Below are positions 46,257 through 58,942 of a stretch of DNA of 64,000 nucleotides, one piece after another. The stretch is from positions 14,563,278 through 14,627,277 of the forward strand of contig CM033110.1 in assembly GCA_019321725.1 (NCBI GenBank), given 5' to 3'. The position numbers were made by a program, and so were the translations under genes. Positions within the stretch are counted from its first letter, which is position 1, and each line of letters begins with the position of its first letter. Below the pieces are notes generated by a model. That model was not told the origin of the DNA. It did no database searches and saw only the letters and a list, made by a program, of their open reading frames with translations. The stretch comes from Paulownia fortunei (taxonomy: Eukaryota > Streptophyta > Magnoliopsida > Lamiales > Paulowniaceae).

Positions 46257-47484
46257 AAGAAAATTTATGTGTAAACCTATACGTGCATAAATTTATATGC
46301 ATATTTTTATTTTTATCTCTATTTAATTTATTCTTAATTAAACATTGTTCTTTAATGAATTAATAAATATGTGTTCATCAAACAAATTTAACTTTTTTTA
46401 TTATTTTTCATATTTGGCGTTGAGATTTTATTCTATTAATTTTTTCATGGGATACACTGAAGTATTGAACATAGATAGATATGGCAACCGATTAAAGTAT
46501 TTTTGTAAAAATTCAGTCGCCAACAATAATTGCCGCACCTATCGCTCTTATGAGAAAGAGCACAACCTAAGGAGGCGGTGGTGGCGGCACAACCTTACCC
46601 CGCCCCTGCTTCCGCTGACGAGAAGGAAAACTCTCACTCTCTCCTATGCATCGAGTGCATAATCATGGACAATCTTGACGATGCCAGCCAACTCCTCCTT
46701 GAAATTACAGGGCTCAGAAAATATGAGCAAAATGGGTGTGGTTCAATAGCTTGTTTCATTTTGTGAAAGAGGATGTATTTGAATAAGAGCCATATGTCGA
46801 GTTATTGTCAGTATAAGTTGTTTTCACTAATGGAGGTGTTGAAAATGGATGAGTATCTTGTATTTGATAAGTAAATAGGGAGTGATGAGTAAAAAGGGAG
46901 AATGATAATGTAGAATTTTTTATTTTAAAAAAAATGGCAATCAAATCTCCCACCGACTAATTTAACAGAAAATTATATTTTAATTCATAATAAATCAAAT
47001 ACAATACATTGAAGAGTAGTTAACAAAGTAAGCAGAAGCGCAACTCTAAGATAAAAAATACAACTAAGCCCAATCTACACTAGTGTCTTCAATTTTTTTT
47101 CTTTTAAAAATTATTAAATGAAGCGCAGCTTCTAATGCATATATATATATATATATTTGTTTCTTTGCTTTATCATTATATATAATTAATATATATATTT
47201 TATGAATATTTAGATATTTATATATATAAATATAATTTTTTTTATACACATAATTAAGAAAGATAGAAATATACACAAACACATTTGTTTATATAGTATA
47301 ATTTTAATAAATAATATAAATTTATATTAATTAAATATTTTTTACATAGAATATATATATTTACCTATGTTTTAAATATTTCAATAAAGACAGAATAAAT
47401 ATTTAAACATATACATTTGTTTATACATTATTATTTTAATAAATATTACATGTTTATATTATTTAAATAGTTTTTTATTCAATA

Positions 47485-47522
<38 letters not shown>

Positions 47523-47732
47523 ATAAATGATTTAATTTACTATATTTGATCAAACTTTATAAAATAAATTATTATTTTAAATCCAAGGACAATTTTAAAT
47601 AAATAAATTACTTGTAATAGTGCCAATTTTGCTTCACAACCTGCAGTTAATTTTTTTTGGATAATAGTTACAATACTGAATATATATAATACACTAAATA
47701 TATATATTACAGAAGTTTTGAAAAATGTAAGA
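46257..47732. other. AT-rich with microsatellites; one short GC-richer exon-like piece
   Basis: No confirmed gene. 46560-46730 is GC-richer and has frames reading 'AAQPYPAPASADEKENSHSL' and 'MDNLDDASQLLLEITGLRKY', which could be a gene fragment that I do not recognise. AT microsatellites lie at 47137-47157 and 47160-47250. A compound (AT)n(GT)n tract lies at ~47486-47522. Confidence 0.4.
47486..47522. repeat. Compound (AT)n(GT)n microsatellite
   Basis: A run of alternating AT (about eight units) passes directly into about nine GT units. Simple sequence repeat; likely length-variable. Confidence 0.9.
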
Positions 47733-50700
47733 TCAATAAAAAATCACTAAAAATGTCCACCAGTATGTCGATGGCGTTGTCCTACCTCTGCATCCACCTT
47801 CAGCAACAACAATATCATGTGAGTGATCTTGTGTCGGATCATCAACATATATACTATAGTATAAATTAAAGTTCAACCGACCTGATGAAGTTGTGGAGCT
47901 CGATTCTCCACGATCATAATACCCGCTGTCTAGATGTGAAAATGCAACAGACGAGACAAAAAAACTCTCTACGACCAGTCTTGTATCTTGAATGTTGTTG
48001 TACAAATAGTGTGTTCGTCATGCCAATATCTGAACTAAGTAGTGTAGAGAATGACAGTGCAGATGGCGGCATACACCAATACGAAGTGAACGGGTCGTCC
48101 AGTTGTGCCTCTTGAGGCACATAATAGTCCGCAGTGTTGTCCATACCGTGAGATACATAACGTGTCAAGGTAGATGGTCTGTTGCATTAGACATAAATAG
48201 ATGAGAGATATTGTGAGGCGTAAAAGCATGACTAGTAAATGTAGGGGTACCCTATTCGTGAATATTTTGCAAACTCAAGTGTACGGTATCAAGATTTAAT
48301 ATAACGGTGAGTTGAGTTGAGTATCCACAAGGATTGTAATAAAAAAATTACAACAAGTACCGTAGTTTAAATAGTCTCAATTTTATCTAAAAATCGAGTG
48401 ATGATTGGTAGACAAAGTAGAGTAAGATAAAGAATGCGAAGACAAGAGTGAAGTTCTTAGAAACAATATAACAAACACCTTATGAGCAAGAAATTTTAGA
48501 GGAATAACTTAAAACAATACAACAAACACCTTATTATCACCTATGTTATTCCTTCCAAAACATATCAATTCAAGTCAACAACACATGTAAATTAAGAATT
48601 TCTAAGATCATCAATTTCCTCTCTCAAGTGCCGAATTGACCATGAGTTCCAACATAATTTTAATATTTTTATAAAAATTCAAAAATAAAACTCTACAAAA
48701 GTTCAATGAGTTCTTTTTCAAAACTTTAAAGATTTCATAAGCTTCTCAACTATATGATTTCTAGGTTGTATTATCCTTATGCTCATGTATAATCTTCCCT
48801 CTCTTGAGTATCGAATCTCATACATCGAACAATCTCAATTAGTAGCCAAATAATCAAGATGCAATACTAAGCAAGACAACACAAACAAGACGAATAACTT
48901 GAACTAATATTGTTTGGAATTCAAAACATAGGATCAAATAAGATTACATCATCCTTTAGAAAGAAAAGTTTAATTCATCATAGATAAATACAACTTCAAG
49001 AAATACATAAGAAAGAGCATTTCACCAATTTGTGAAGTGAGAAAAATAGTTGAAACTCTCTTTGTCTCCAAGAATGGCTTCCTTGGTTGATGTCAATCTT
49101 TTCTTCAACTTCTCAAGATGATTACTCTATTTTCTTCTCTCAAGAGTCTTCTAAAAACCCCAGAAATTGTTCCCCCATTCTTCTTGGTTGTTCTCCCCCT
49201 TTTATCTCCATCAAAACTCTTCCCCTTTTGTAAGTTGTAGCCACCACATTTATTAGTCATCTTGTCTCATGTTTTTAGCAATCTTTTTCTTTCTTTTTAG
49301 CCTCATTTTTCTTTATTTTATGACACATTTTTTAGCCCATAAAATATGGTTCAAGTGTCTCCCATCATATCTCATTTATTCCCTTAAAATTAGGTGAAAA
49401 GAAAAAATAAATCGCACGCAGAAAATGTGATCGTGTCGCGGCATACTTAGACCATAGCAGGGCATGCTTAGATCATGCTTGGGCATGCATTTTATGTTGA
49501 GGCAAGCTCGCGACATGCTAACTACTGGACTGACATGTTGGGGCATGCTCATACCATATCGCAGCATGCACCTTTGTGCTTGCTTTTCTTCATTTTTAGG
49601 CCATGTCGTGGCATAGAATGACTGTGTCGCGGCATGCGTTCATCTTTTTCATAGTTTTGACTTGTTTTATCTCTTATTTTCCTTCTTGACTTATATTTTG
49701 GAAAGTTGTTCTACAATGCATCAAAACACGCATAAAAACTAAATAAATTGCTTAAGATCAATCAAATAATCAATATCAAAACACTTAATTTGTTGGTATA
49801 AAACCAACTTATCATAGCCCTGTGAGTAAAGTCACCCTCTACTGCAATACTACGCCTTCTCTTCATCGTGCCTCTATCTTTTGGTGGTGGCATTGGTTGT
49901 CCAGGCATACGGACTGCAGATTGTTATCGATAGAGTAGGTGCCTGAGATTATCAGTGGGGTGTATAGCTTCACTCCTTAACTGCATAAGTGAAGTTATGT
50001 CTTCTTCATTTGCGTTATCGGCACTAAGCCTAATCCTCTCTACTGCCATACTCTGAAATACGTATTAATAAATATAATATTAAATAATATCATTAATATG
50101 ATACACATTATAAAAATTATTATTAATAAAAAATATAGGTACCATAGCATCCAAATCTGATATGTCTGAAGGTTGGTAATCCTCCCGCATAGGTAAATAG
50201 GATGGTGATATCAGACGGCGTGTCATGCAATTGTACCACCCCATATATCTAAGCTCAGTACAGTTGGACCCAGTGATAGGAGGGCCAATGACAATAAGTT
50301 GGTGTCTACCTACCAATTGAGACACATACTCTTGGTGATATTGAGCACATTCCTATCCACTGTGTCCCCTGTTGTCTACATCGTACAATGTTGCTTCATG
50401 CATTGGTATATCCTGGGAAATATATTGTCGCATGCCAAATTGTCCCATGCTAAATTATCACATGACCCACTCTAGATGATGAAACTTTATGATGGCGTAG
50501 TTGATCAAAGGATATTGAGATCTCCACATTGGTGTATTACATCTTAGTCCAAGTACCATAATATCAGGTGAACTCATATCATATGGCTCCCAAATAAACT
50601 GCAATTAATATATGCATCAAAATATTTTTTACAATAAAAATAAAAATTAAATTTAAAAAAATGTTGAGCTCTGCTCACCTCTCTATTAGTCATCCTGTCT

Positions 50701-51819
50701 ACTATGTCTCTAATAATCCTAACAGAATGACTCACCATGTGTGTAAAGTTGTAATACTGTATCCACCTATATGTATATTAAAACTATTATTAATTAAGAA
50801 TCACAAAACATTATTAGAATTTTACATTAATTGTTATTAAATGATACCTTGCACCATATGAAGGAAGTGGAAGCTCATGATCGTCATTGCCAATGAATAG
50901 GCCCATATACATCGAGAACGTAATCTTCTGGGCACCAAATTTGTAATTCGAGACCATGGTCATGTCTGTAATGTATATTAAAAATAATGTGCGAGATAAA
51001 TAGAAAATTATGACATAAGAAGCTTACGACATTGATTTGAAGGGTTTATATTAAGTTTACATGTAGAAATATCATCGCACTACCAATAACAGGTTTATTT
51101 CTATCGGGTGCAGTGCACAACTCATAGTACATGAATTCCAGTATTGCATTACTCCAACTAAAAGTACTATCATCCTTAATTTGTTTCATATGTTGTAGAT
51201 ACAACAATGATACCCTATTACCTGATGAATTAAGACACATAATACTCAGGAGTAGAATTAATGCACACATGCGTCCATATCGCTCTAAGTCGTCCTAGGA
51301 GTGTCATCATTCACCAGATTAGCTAGAAGATAACCCCTCAAGGCACTCAACAAGATGCGTCCACCTCTGGCTGCTGGGAAATGGGTTAGAATCCCAAGTA
51401 ATAACAGCAATACTCCTACCATTACTCGGTGGACCTCCTCAAGTTACGTCCAGTGACAGGCTGACCATCTATTGGTAAGACCTAAATAACTACAATATCT
51501 TGTAGTATGACAGTCACCTCTCCTACACGAAAATGAAAAAGTATGGGTCTCAAGCGCCATCTCTATATGAGCACAGTGATAAATGGAAATCCATGTCAAA
51601 CTAACTACATTTATAAATGCCATAGAATTCAATATCATATAAAATATGAATTACATAAGGATGCAACACACCATCACCACCACCGATTCTCCAAAATGGT
51701 CCAGCCTCGTACCTAACTATAAGGGTTATATCTACTTCACCAATAAACACACTCTCAAATCGGTGATGCATCTGTCAAGATAAAACTGTCGTCTCTCGTG
51801 GACCATATATAGAATTCAT
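47733..51819 (-). pseudogene. Plant mobile domain (PMD, MAIN-like) gene, broken
   Basis: Encodes a PMD (PF10536) protein, a family shared by plant silencing-related host genes and transposons. From 51819 it reads 'MNSIYGPRETTVLS'. After a stop comes 'HHRFESVFIGEVDI'. Then 'EMALETHTFSF' and, one frameshift on, 'VGEVTVILQDIVVI' and 'VLPIDGQPVTG'. At 51270-51060 comes 'SGNRVSLLYLQHMKQIKDD' plus 'FSWSNAILEFMYYELCTAPD', a very clear PMD core. The C-terminal part (50960-49850) holds 'VLGLRCNTPMWRSQYP', 'QFGMRQYI' and 'TELRYMGWYNCMTRRLISP'. An R1 repeat (48253-49814) interrupts the tail. Frameshifts and stops rule out an intact product unless part is intronic. Confidence 0.75.
48253..49814 (-). mobile_element. 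R1 repeat copy d, inserted in the PMD gene
   Basis: 1562 bp, homologous in the same orientation to 3408-5246: shared 'tatctacaaggattgtaataaaaa / tatccacaaggattg...', 'gatgattggtaracaaagt', 'aatcaagatgcaatactaa' and 'gattacatcatcctttagaaagaaaag'. The flanks TACCC (48248-48252) and TAGCC (49815-49819) form a 5-bp duplication with one mismatch, consistent with an LTR-type insertion. Its inner block (49432-49645) carries at least six copies of a 'cgcggcatgc / gggcatgct' word absent from the other R1 copies. Confidence 0.8.
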
Positions 51820-52366
51820 CTTGCAATAAAATAAACAATAATACCAATTAATATTTGAATTACAATGTGATAAAAGACAATTAAGATAGATCATGAAACT
51901 TGTATATACAAAAATAATTACAACAAACAGTGTTAACATGAATTTTAATATATTACAATTCAAACTGATCACACACTTAGTCTTAAATATAAGAGCATAT
52001 GATGAATTTTACTTTCCTACAATCCAAAACTAAGTAATTATTAAACATTGGATATTTAGGAAAGTCGTCTGTTTATTAATCTTAACTTGAAAGATTATAT
52101 GTAATTCAACTACAAGAGTACTGTATAGAAACAAGAGTACTACTCCTTGACAAAGACTAATATTAATCCTACTCTAATAATATCATTTTTGTCGAGAAGA
52201 TATTATTGTGTTGCATTGACCCATTGCCTTGTACGGGCTTACTATCTGGCATGTGCCTAAGGCCAATCCATCTCGTTCAGAACTTGAGTAGTAGTATCTC
52301 GTCCACGATAATTCTAAATCCGCAATGATGGATTGTAACACAACTAGAAATATGAAGTATCCTAAT

Positions 52367-54620
52367 AAATTTCATCCGGCAATGGCTCAAACTTCCCTCT
52401 ATAAGTATCAACATAAGAAACAATGCTATAATACAATTTTATGAATGTTGTAGGTTTAACTCCAAAATGATGGCAAGTGTGCATTGCTTGCGAGTAAGAA
52501 ATTCCAAACTGACTCTAATTACCGCATGAGCACTTCATTGTCCTCAGCTTCATGACGTGTGTAAAACTCTTGGATGATCATGGTCGACGCAGTATGATAT
52601 TATGACAGATGCAGATTGTTCTATGTAATCAAACATATGTACCATATTCTCTATGGATTGGTTCTACCAACTCTAGTACTTTTGCAATACATTATCAAAC
52701 CATGGTTGGTTGTTTTCCATCATTTAACGATCTTTCGATAGCCAATCAAGAAAATATTTTATAGAACAATGGAATGTAATCTGTACAATAGCAGTTATTG
52801 GGAGTTATCAAGCATTTTTTAGCATTCCATTAATGCATTCTGACATATTTGTTGTTATTATGTCACATCGCCATCCTCCGTCGTGAACTAGAGTCCATTG
52901 AGACTTATCAATAGTCTCCAAGTATGTATATGCATCCTTGTTAAGACTCTTGATTTGTTCCATGACCTTGTCAAACTGACTAATTGTCAATTGTAAACCA
53001 ATTATCCAACACAAATCTCTTAATGTAATACTCTTGAACCACTTGTTGAAGTTAGAGGACACATGCTTAAGCAAAAATGATGCACTCCAAGAGGGGGGGT
53101 GAAATTAGGTATGTATTCAACAGCTCTAAGTAGGCCACTAGGCCGATCATAAATAAGACACACACTTTCAACCCCTCGGACAATAAGTCTAGACATCATA
53201 TAAAAAAACCGTCTCTAAGATGTAAAGGTGGGTTCCATCCATACTTATAACTTTGCGAAAATTTTGGAGTCTATCGATACATGGCTTAAATGCTCAAAAA
53301 ATATATTTCAACATCTTCTTTTCGGGTGACTCTGTGTCAATATGGTGCTACTCCACAATTATGATGGATTTCATTTTTGTATAGCTCCCAGATACTTAGG
53401 CAACTTTTTACTGAGCTCTCCCAAGTGCCATAAATATTTTTCCTCGCACGTTTCAAGATGTGCCATGTTTTATGATATGAAATTTCATACTAATATTTAT
53501 CCTTCACATTTTGTTGGACATACTTAATCTCATAATTCGGATCACACTGGAGTATGCCCATAAGTAATCTAACGATCATGTTTTTGTATAAATTGCGATG
53601 ATTCATAGATACTGAATTCATAAGGCAATTATGGGGACCTCCCCACTTGGTAATTTTTTATAAACCGAGCTTCACTTTTAATGATACTCGAAGCCCCCAA
53701 GTACACCACGTGGTCGATGTACTATATTTGCATTCCACTTTTCATAGTTTTGGTGTATTCTCAACCACCTGTTACTCATGTCTCACAATCCGTACAGAGT
53801 AATATTTCACTGAAGTTTGCAAATTTTTCTTATCTTTGAATACCATGCCATTTTCAAGCTCTTTTTTACTAGAGTGATAAAACTTTTCCTATTTGGAATA
53901 TCAATAGAATCTATAAGTATTTTTAGGTACGTTGTGGTAAATAACGTGGACAGTCGAATAAAAGTTATATTCATTTGTTGTTGAGGGCATTAAAGTATAC
54001 ATTGACACTTGATATTGGGATGAGGTGTCCTCATCACATTGCTCATACATCTCCTGCAGGTCAGTAACATTAACCCCATCATCATCATCATCATCATCAT
54101 CAATTTCATAGGGTTTAGAATCAACATGTTATTAAACACCAAAACTATTAACAAGTGGCTCAGATAATTCATCAGTGTATGCATTATGCAGTTCTGCATC
54201 AGTACCATCACATCCAACATTCTGATGTGAAACTTCAAAATGCTCTTGATTAGAGCTTGAAGTACCTGCATTAAGGTTATTGATGCCAACACTTGTCATA
54301 CCTTGCGTGACTGTAGGCATATCAAACACATTGTCATCTCTTAAAAACAATGCATACTAGTAATACTCATTGTTTGTCGGGATCTCAGGCATAATATTAT
54401 GCACTCTTTGTTCTACCTCAACATAAATATCTACAAATTCATTATCCTTTCTTGAATCTAAGAAAAACTTCAAACCTTCATCATCGGTTATTGATACTAG
54501 TTGTGACATATTGTTCCAACAATACTTACCAAATATTTTCAATAAGAACTGATTATCGTCAATGTCCGTTATCTGATGCACTTTTAATAGTAATTCTAAA
54601 AACTTTATTCTACGAGACAT
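52367..54620 (-). pseudogene. MULE (Mutator-like) transposase, decayed
   Basis: Would mobilise a Mutator-like element. The N-terminal part (54620-54130) holds 'KFLELLLKVHQITDIDDNQF' and an acidic/Asn-rich region. The catalytic core includes 'FKPCIDRLQNFRKVISMDGT' (first D, near 53240), then 'LKHVSSNFNKWFK' and 'WTLVHDGGWRCDIITTNMSE' with 'CINGMLKNA' (53074-52808), the hallmark end of the MULE core (PF10551). A SWIM-like zinc finger is left at ~52530 ('MKLRTMKCSCGN'). 'YRGKFEPLPDEIY' with a stop at ~52367 is the usual C-terminus. An ATC/ATG tract (54070-54100) encodes poly-Met/poly-Asp in different frames. Many stops and frameshifts; not functional. Confidence 0.85.
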
Positions 54621-55479
54621 TCTCCTAACTCTATTGCAGGGCGATCATATGTCACTGAATAAACATCCTATAATTTGACCTCCAAAGTGGACTAGAACAT
54701 TGATATTGTTCCTATTTGACATAACTTCATAAATATGAGTATATTAGGGATGTTAATGGGTTCGGGTTGAATAAACAGGTATCGAGGCGGGTAATGGATC
54801 TATTTTTTTTAGACCCGTTGGGTTCAGGGTGGGTAACGGGTCCAAGAAGACCCGCCCCAAATATAAGGGTTATAAATAGATTAGGGTTTATACTTTCTTG
54901 GCTCATTTATTTTTTTCTTCTCCTTATTCCTACCGCCATTCTCTTTCTCTTCTCTCACTCTCTTTCCATAGTTCACACCAATTAGGCAGCAACCATTGTT
55001 CGTGAGCTGAAAATCCTACCACACCAGCAGTCCAACACCACCCACTGACAAAGGCCTCAAATTTTCTCTTTACCTTGTAAGTGGTAATATTATATATTCT
55101 ATACTTCTGAAAGATTTTTCACAAGATCTTGTGTTTAAATCTACGTATTTAGAGAGATGAAATCAAAACTAATACAAATGAGGAAATTGAAGAAAAAAGG
55201 TAAACAGCTGGTATATCAATAAAGCCATCAAACTCAGCTTCCTACTACTGACTATAAGAGGAAAATAATCAGCATATGATAGAGAAAAAAAATGTTAGCA
55301 CAAGGAAATCTCACCATCAAATCTTTTAAAAAAGAACAAACTGATAGAAATATATAAATTTAAAGCTTCAAGAAGAACCCAAAATTATCTAGGATGGAAA
55401 ACAGTAAGAAATGGATGAAAAACAAGTTTACCCAGATTAGTTTGTTCAAGCAAAAAATGAAAGAGAGTCAAACTCTGTA

Positions 55480-55499
55480 TGTGTGTGTGTGTGTGTGTG
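55480..55499. repeat. (GT)n microsatellite within the hAT 5' region
   Basis: About ten GT units between the hAT left end and its transposase gene. Simple sequence repeat. Confidence 0.85.
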
Positions 55500-56128
55500 C
55501 ATGTTTGTGTGCACAATTTCCATATAGATAAACCAATAATCGAACAAATTGAGTTGGGAATTTAATGCATAATAACAAAAGGAGATTAAGAAAAGCTAAT
55601 GATGATTAATAAATGCTTATTATTGTTGCATCTCACTAGTAAACAGGACAATTACATATTTCTCATTTCTCCATGGGTTTGTTCCTAGTTTTGTTCAACC
55701 GTTTAGACTCTCTCTCAAAAAGGCTTTGACTTTCAACTCGCAGACTTGGATGTGTTGTCATCCTAGGCCTTAATTTGAGAACAAAAATCATTGGTGCTCC
55801 TTTTGATGTTAAAATTATCAAAATTTAGCTTTGTAGATTGGGTTTCCAAGTTAGGTGACTTTCAATATTGACCTCATTTGTATGTTGAAATTTGTAATCT
55901 AATCATTTGATAAGTTTAGTTTATTCCCTTGTTTATCCCAAACACTCATCTAATATTTGACTTGTTATTCTATTTATTACAGTAAATATTGTATATAATG
56001 TATTTTGATTTGATATTTGACTTGTTATTCTATTATACATTTCTTATGCATTTTGTTCCTTTACTTTCTTAGTACCTTGTATGTGCAACTTTTTTACTCA
56101 TTTATTAATTACCACTAACAATTAACAA

Positions 56129-58390
56129 ATGGAATCTGAAGAATGAGATAATTCTCCACCATCTATTGCTCCCCAAGAAAGCAATACGATGTTAGAAATT
56201 ACCTCTGAGGATAATAATGAAGGTGATGATGCCTTGGAAGTTGAGGATATTTCTGAAAATAGTCACAAGAGAAAACATACATCGGAGGCTTGGAACCACT
56301 TTAAAAGATTGATGGTTGAGAACACTCAGTATGTTGAGTGTAACTACTGTAAAACCCACCTCAAAGCTCCAGCTAGTCATGGAACTACCCATTTGAAAAG
56401 GCATTATGAGAGGACTTGTAGAAAGCGACCAAGAAAAATAGATATCCATCAAAGTCTAATAATTGCCAATAAGATAATTAGTGGAAGCCAAGAATTGACA
56501 ATACATATTTTCAACCAAGAAAATTCAAGGCATAAGCTTGCTTCAATGCTCATCTTACATGATTATTCTCTTAGTATTATTGAACATGTCGGGTTTCGAA
56601 AATTTGTTGCCAGCCACCAATCTTGATTTAACATAATCTCAAGAAACACACTTAGAAGTGATATTTTAAAGATTTACAATGTTCAAAGGGCTAAGTGTTA
56701 TAAATTGTTGGACAAGCTTAATTGTCGTATTGCTATCACAACTGACATGTGAATATCAAACAATACTAAGAAAGGTTTCATGGCAATTACTAGTAACTAT
56801 ATTGATGATTCATGGATTCTACAACATTGCATTTTTTAGGTATGTTCAATTTAAATTTCTAAGTATTTGACGCATTTATAAAAACATAATTATGATATTT
56901 GGTTATTTTATTTAGGTTTATATATATTCCAGCTCCACATATAGCTGAGGTGCAATCTAATTTGCTTGTTGAATCTTTCATAGACTGGAATATTGATCGT
57001 AAAGTGTCAACAATCACGATAAATAATTACACGACCAATGATGCCATGCTTCATCTTCTTTTGGATAAACTTTCAAAGAGAGATATGATATTGAATGGAA
57101 AGGTACTTCATATGTGTTGTTGTCCACATATTTTAAACTTGATTGTGAAAGATGGTCTACAACTAATTAGTGGTGCAATTGAGAGAATATGTGATAGTGT
57201 CATATTCTGGACTGTTTCACTTGCTAGAGTAGAAAAATTTGAGGAAGTTGCTCGACAGTTGCATATTAGTTGTAGTAAGAAATTATCTCTCGATTGTAAA
57301 ACTCATTAGAACTCAACTTATTTAATGTTAGAAACTATAATAATATATAAAGATGTGTTTCCACGAGTTAAATATTGAGACAAATACTACAAAACTCTAC
57401 CAACTGATGAAGATTTGGTGAATGCAATTGAAATTTGTGGGAAAATTGAAAAAAAATTATCATGTGACTAAGATGTTTTCCAGTACACTCTATCCCACTT
57501 CTAATTTTTATTTTTCAAAGATTTGTGATATCAAATTAAAATTAGATGAATAGGTGAAGAGTCTAAATATGATGATCCATTGTATGGCGGAGAAAATGTT
57601 GGAAAAATATGAAAAATATTGGGATTCTTGTCATATTATGATGGAGGTTGCTGCTGTTTTTAGATCTGAGGTATAAATTAAAACTTGTTAAGTTTTATTT
57701 CCCACTAATTTATGGTGAAAGATCACAATCTAAAGTATATAAAATTCTACAAAATTGTTATGATTTGTTGGTTTATTAGCTATCTAAAGCTGCAACTTTG
57801 AATGAAAATAGCTCGAGTTTTAGTAGATTAGGGACTGTTCAGAGTGCATCATCATATGGTGTTTCTAGTCTTCTTGATGCATCTGATAGTGACACTTTAG
57901 AAATGTATGACAAATTTGTGGCATCAAGTTCTAACCTCAGAGTTGGATATGTATTTGGAAGAAAATGTTTTCTCCAAAACTCAAAATTTTGATATTCTTG
58001 GTTGGTGGAAGACAAATGGAGTTAAATATCCTAATTTACAGAAGATGACAAGGGATATTTTAGCTATTCTAGTTTCAACTGTTGCATCTGAATCTGCTTT
58101 TAGTATTAGTGGGAGAATGGTTAGTCCTCATCGAAGTAAGCTTCATCCAACTACTTTAGAAACATTGATGTGAACTCGTCGTTGGTTGTGGAATGAGGTA
58201 AAAGGTAAATAAACTTATAATTATATTTTTATCATATATTCTATTTATAGCATTTAACAAAGTTTACATAATTTATTTGTTTATTCTTGTAGGGACTTGT
58301 TCAACACTCGATGGTATATCAACTTATCATACAATGCTTGATGAGGAAGAAGATGATGAAGAATGTGTTAGTGAGACATTGACTAGTTAA
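56129..58390 (+). pseudogene. hAT transposase (BED finger + dimerisation domain), broken
   Basis: From ATG 56129 the frame hits a TGA at codon 6 and goes on in frame. A BED zinc finger follows ('SEAWNHFKRLMVENTQYVEC', 'NYCKTHLKAPASHGTTHLKR', 'HYERTC': CxxC...HxxxxH type). At 56700-56830 come 'CRIAITTDMW' and 'GFMAIT.NYIDDSWILQH'. After an intron-like gap, 56930-57300 encodes 'VSTITINNYTTNDAMLHLLL' and 'GKVLHMCCCPHILNLIVKDG', the RNase H-like catalytic part. The C-terminal hAT dimerisation domain (58000-58200) has 'DILGWWKTNGVKYPNLQKMT', 'STVASESAFSISGRMVSPHR'. A last exon gives 'DEEEDDEECVSETLTS' with TAA at 58388-58390. At least five stops and frameshifts disable it. Related to RICESLEEPER/DAYSLEEPER-type proteins. 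Confidence 0.88.
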
Positions 58391-58942
58391 TTTCATTGTA
58401 TTAAATTATTTAAGAATTTGAGTGTAGATGTGATTTTATTTTATTTTTATTGAGGTTTTGTAATTTGATGAGTAATGTCAACTTTAATTATTCTTATATG
58501 TGATTTGAGGGCTTGTATTGTTAACTTTTATACTCTAGTTGATTTTTTTTCCCTTTTCAATTGAAGAATTGAATTTAAAATATATTTAAGAAGTTCGTAA
58601 TATTAAGAAGAATTTTTTTTTGTTAGATATTTTGATTATAGGATTGTAAATTATTATTGTGATTAGTAGCAGGTTGGCCTATATGTATGATTTGTGTTAG
58701 TTTTTAACAATTTTGATTATATGACAGATTTTAAAATATTTGTTGTTTGTGTTCTTATTATTTGATCAAACTTGAAAAATTTAGAAACCCTATTTACAAT
58801 TATTAGCGGGTTTGGCGGGTTTGACCACCGGGTGTAGTCCGGGGGTGGGGCGGGCCTCAAGTTTAAATTTCTTTAGGTCAGGCAGGTCTCAGGTTCAGAC
58901 AAACTCATCCCAAATCCGCCCCGTTGACATCCCTAAGTATAT

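Larger units (their letters stand above)
54745..58935 (+). mobile_element. Complete hAT DNA transposon (inactive)
   Basis: 4191 bp. The left end TAGGGATGTTAATGGG and right end CCCCGTTGACATCCCTA are inverted repeats. AGTATAT(T) flanks both sides (54738-54744 and 58936-58942), giving a 7-8 bp target duplication; one T is shared with the element end. The subterminal regions are GC-richer ('gacccgccccaaatataa', 'gggtgtagtccgggggtggggcg') and match 304-788. A (GT)n tract lies at 55480-55499. It carries a single broken transposase gene. It inserted ~125 bases upstream of the MULE transposase start. Confidence 0.92.

Noticed and set aside
49432..49645. Regularly spaced 'gcggcatgc' words that might suggest a CRISPR-like array
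   Set aside because: Plant nuclear context; the words vary in spacing and sequence, lie inside an R1 repeat, and there are no cas genes.
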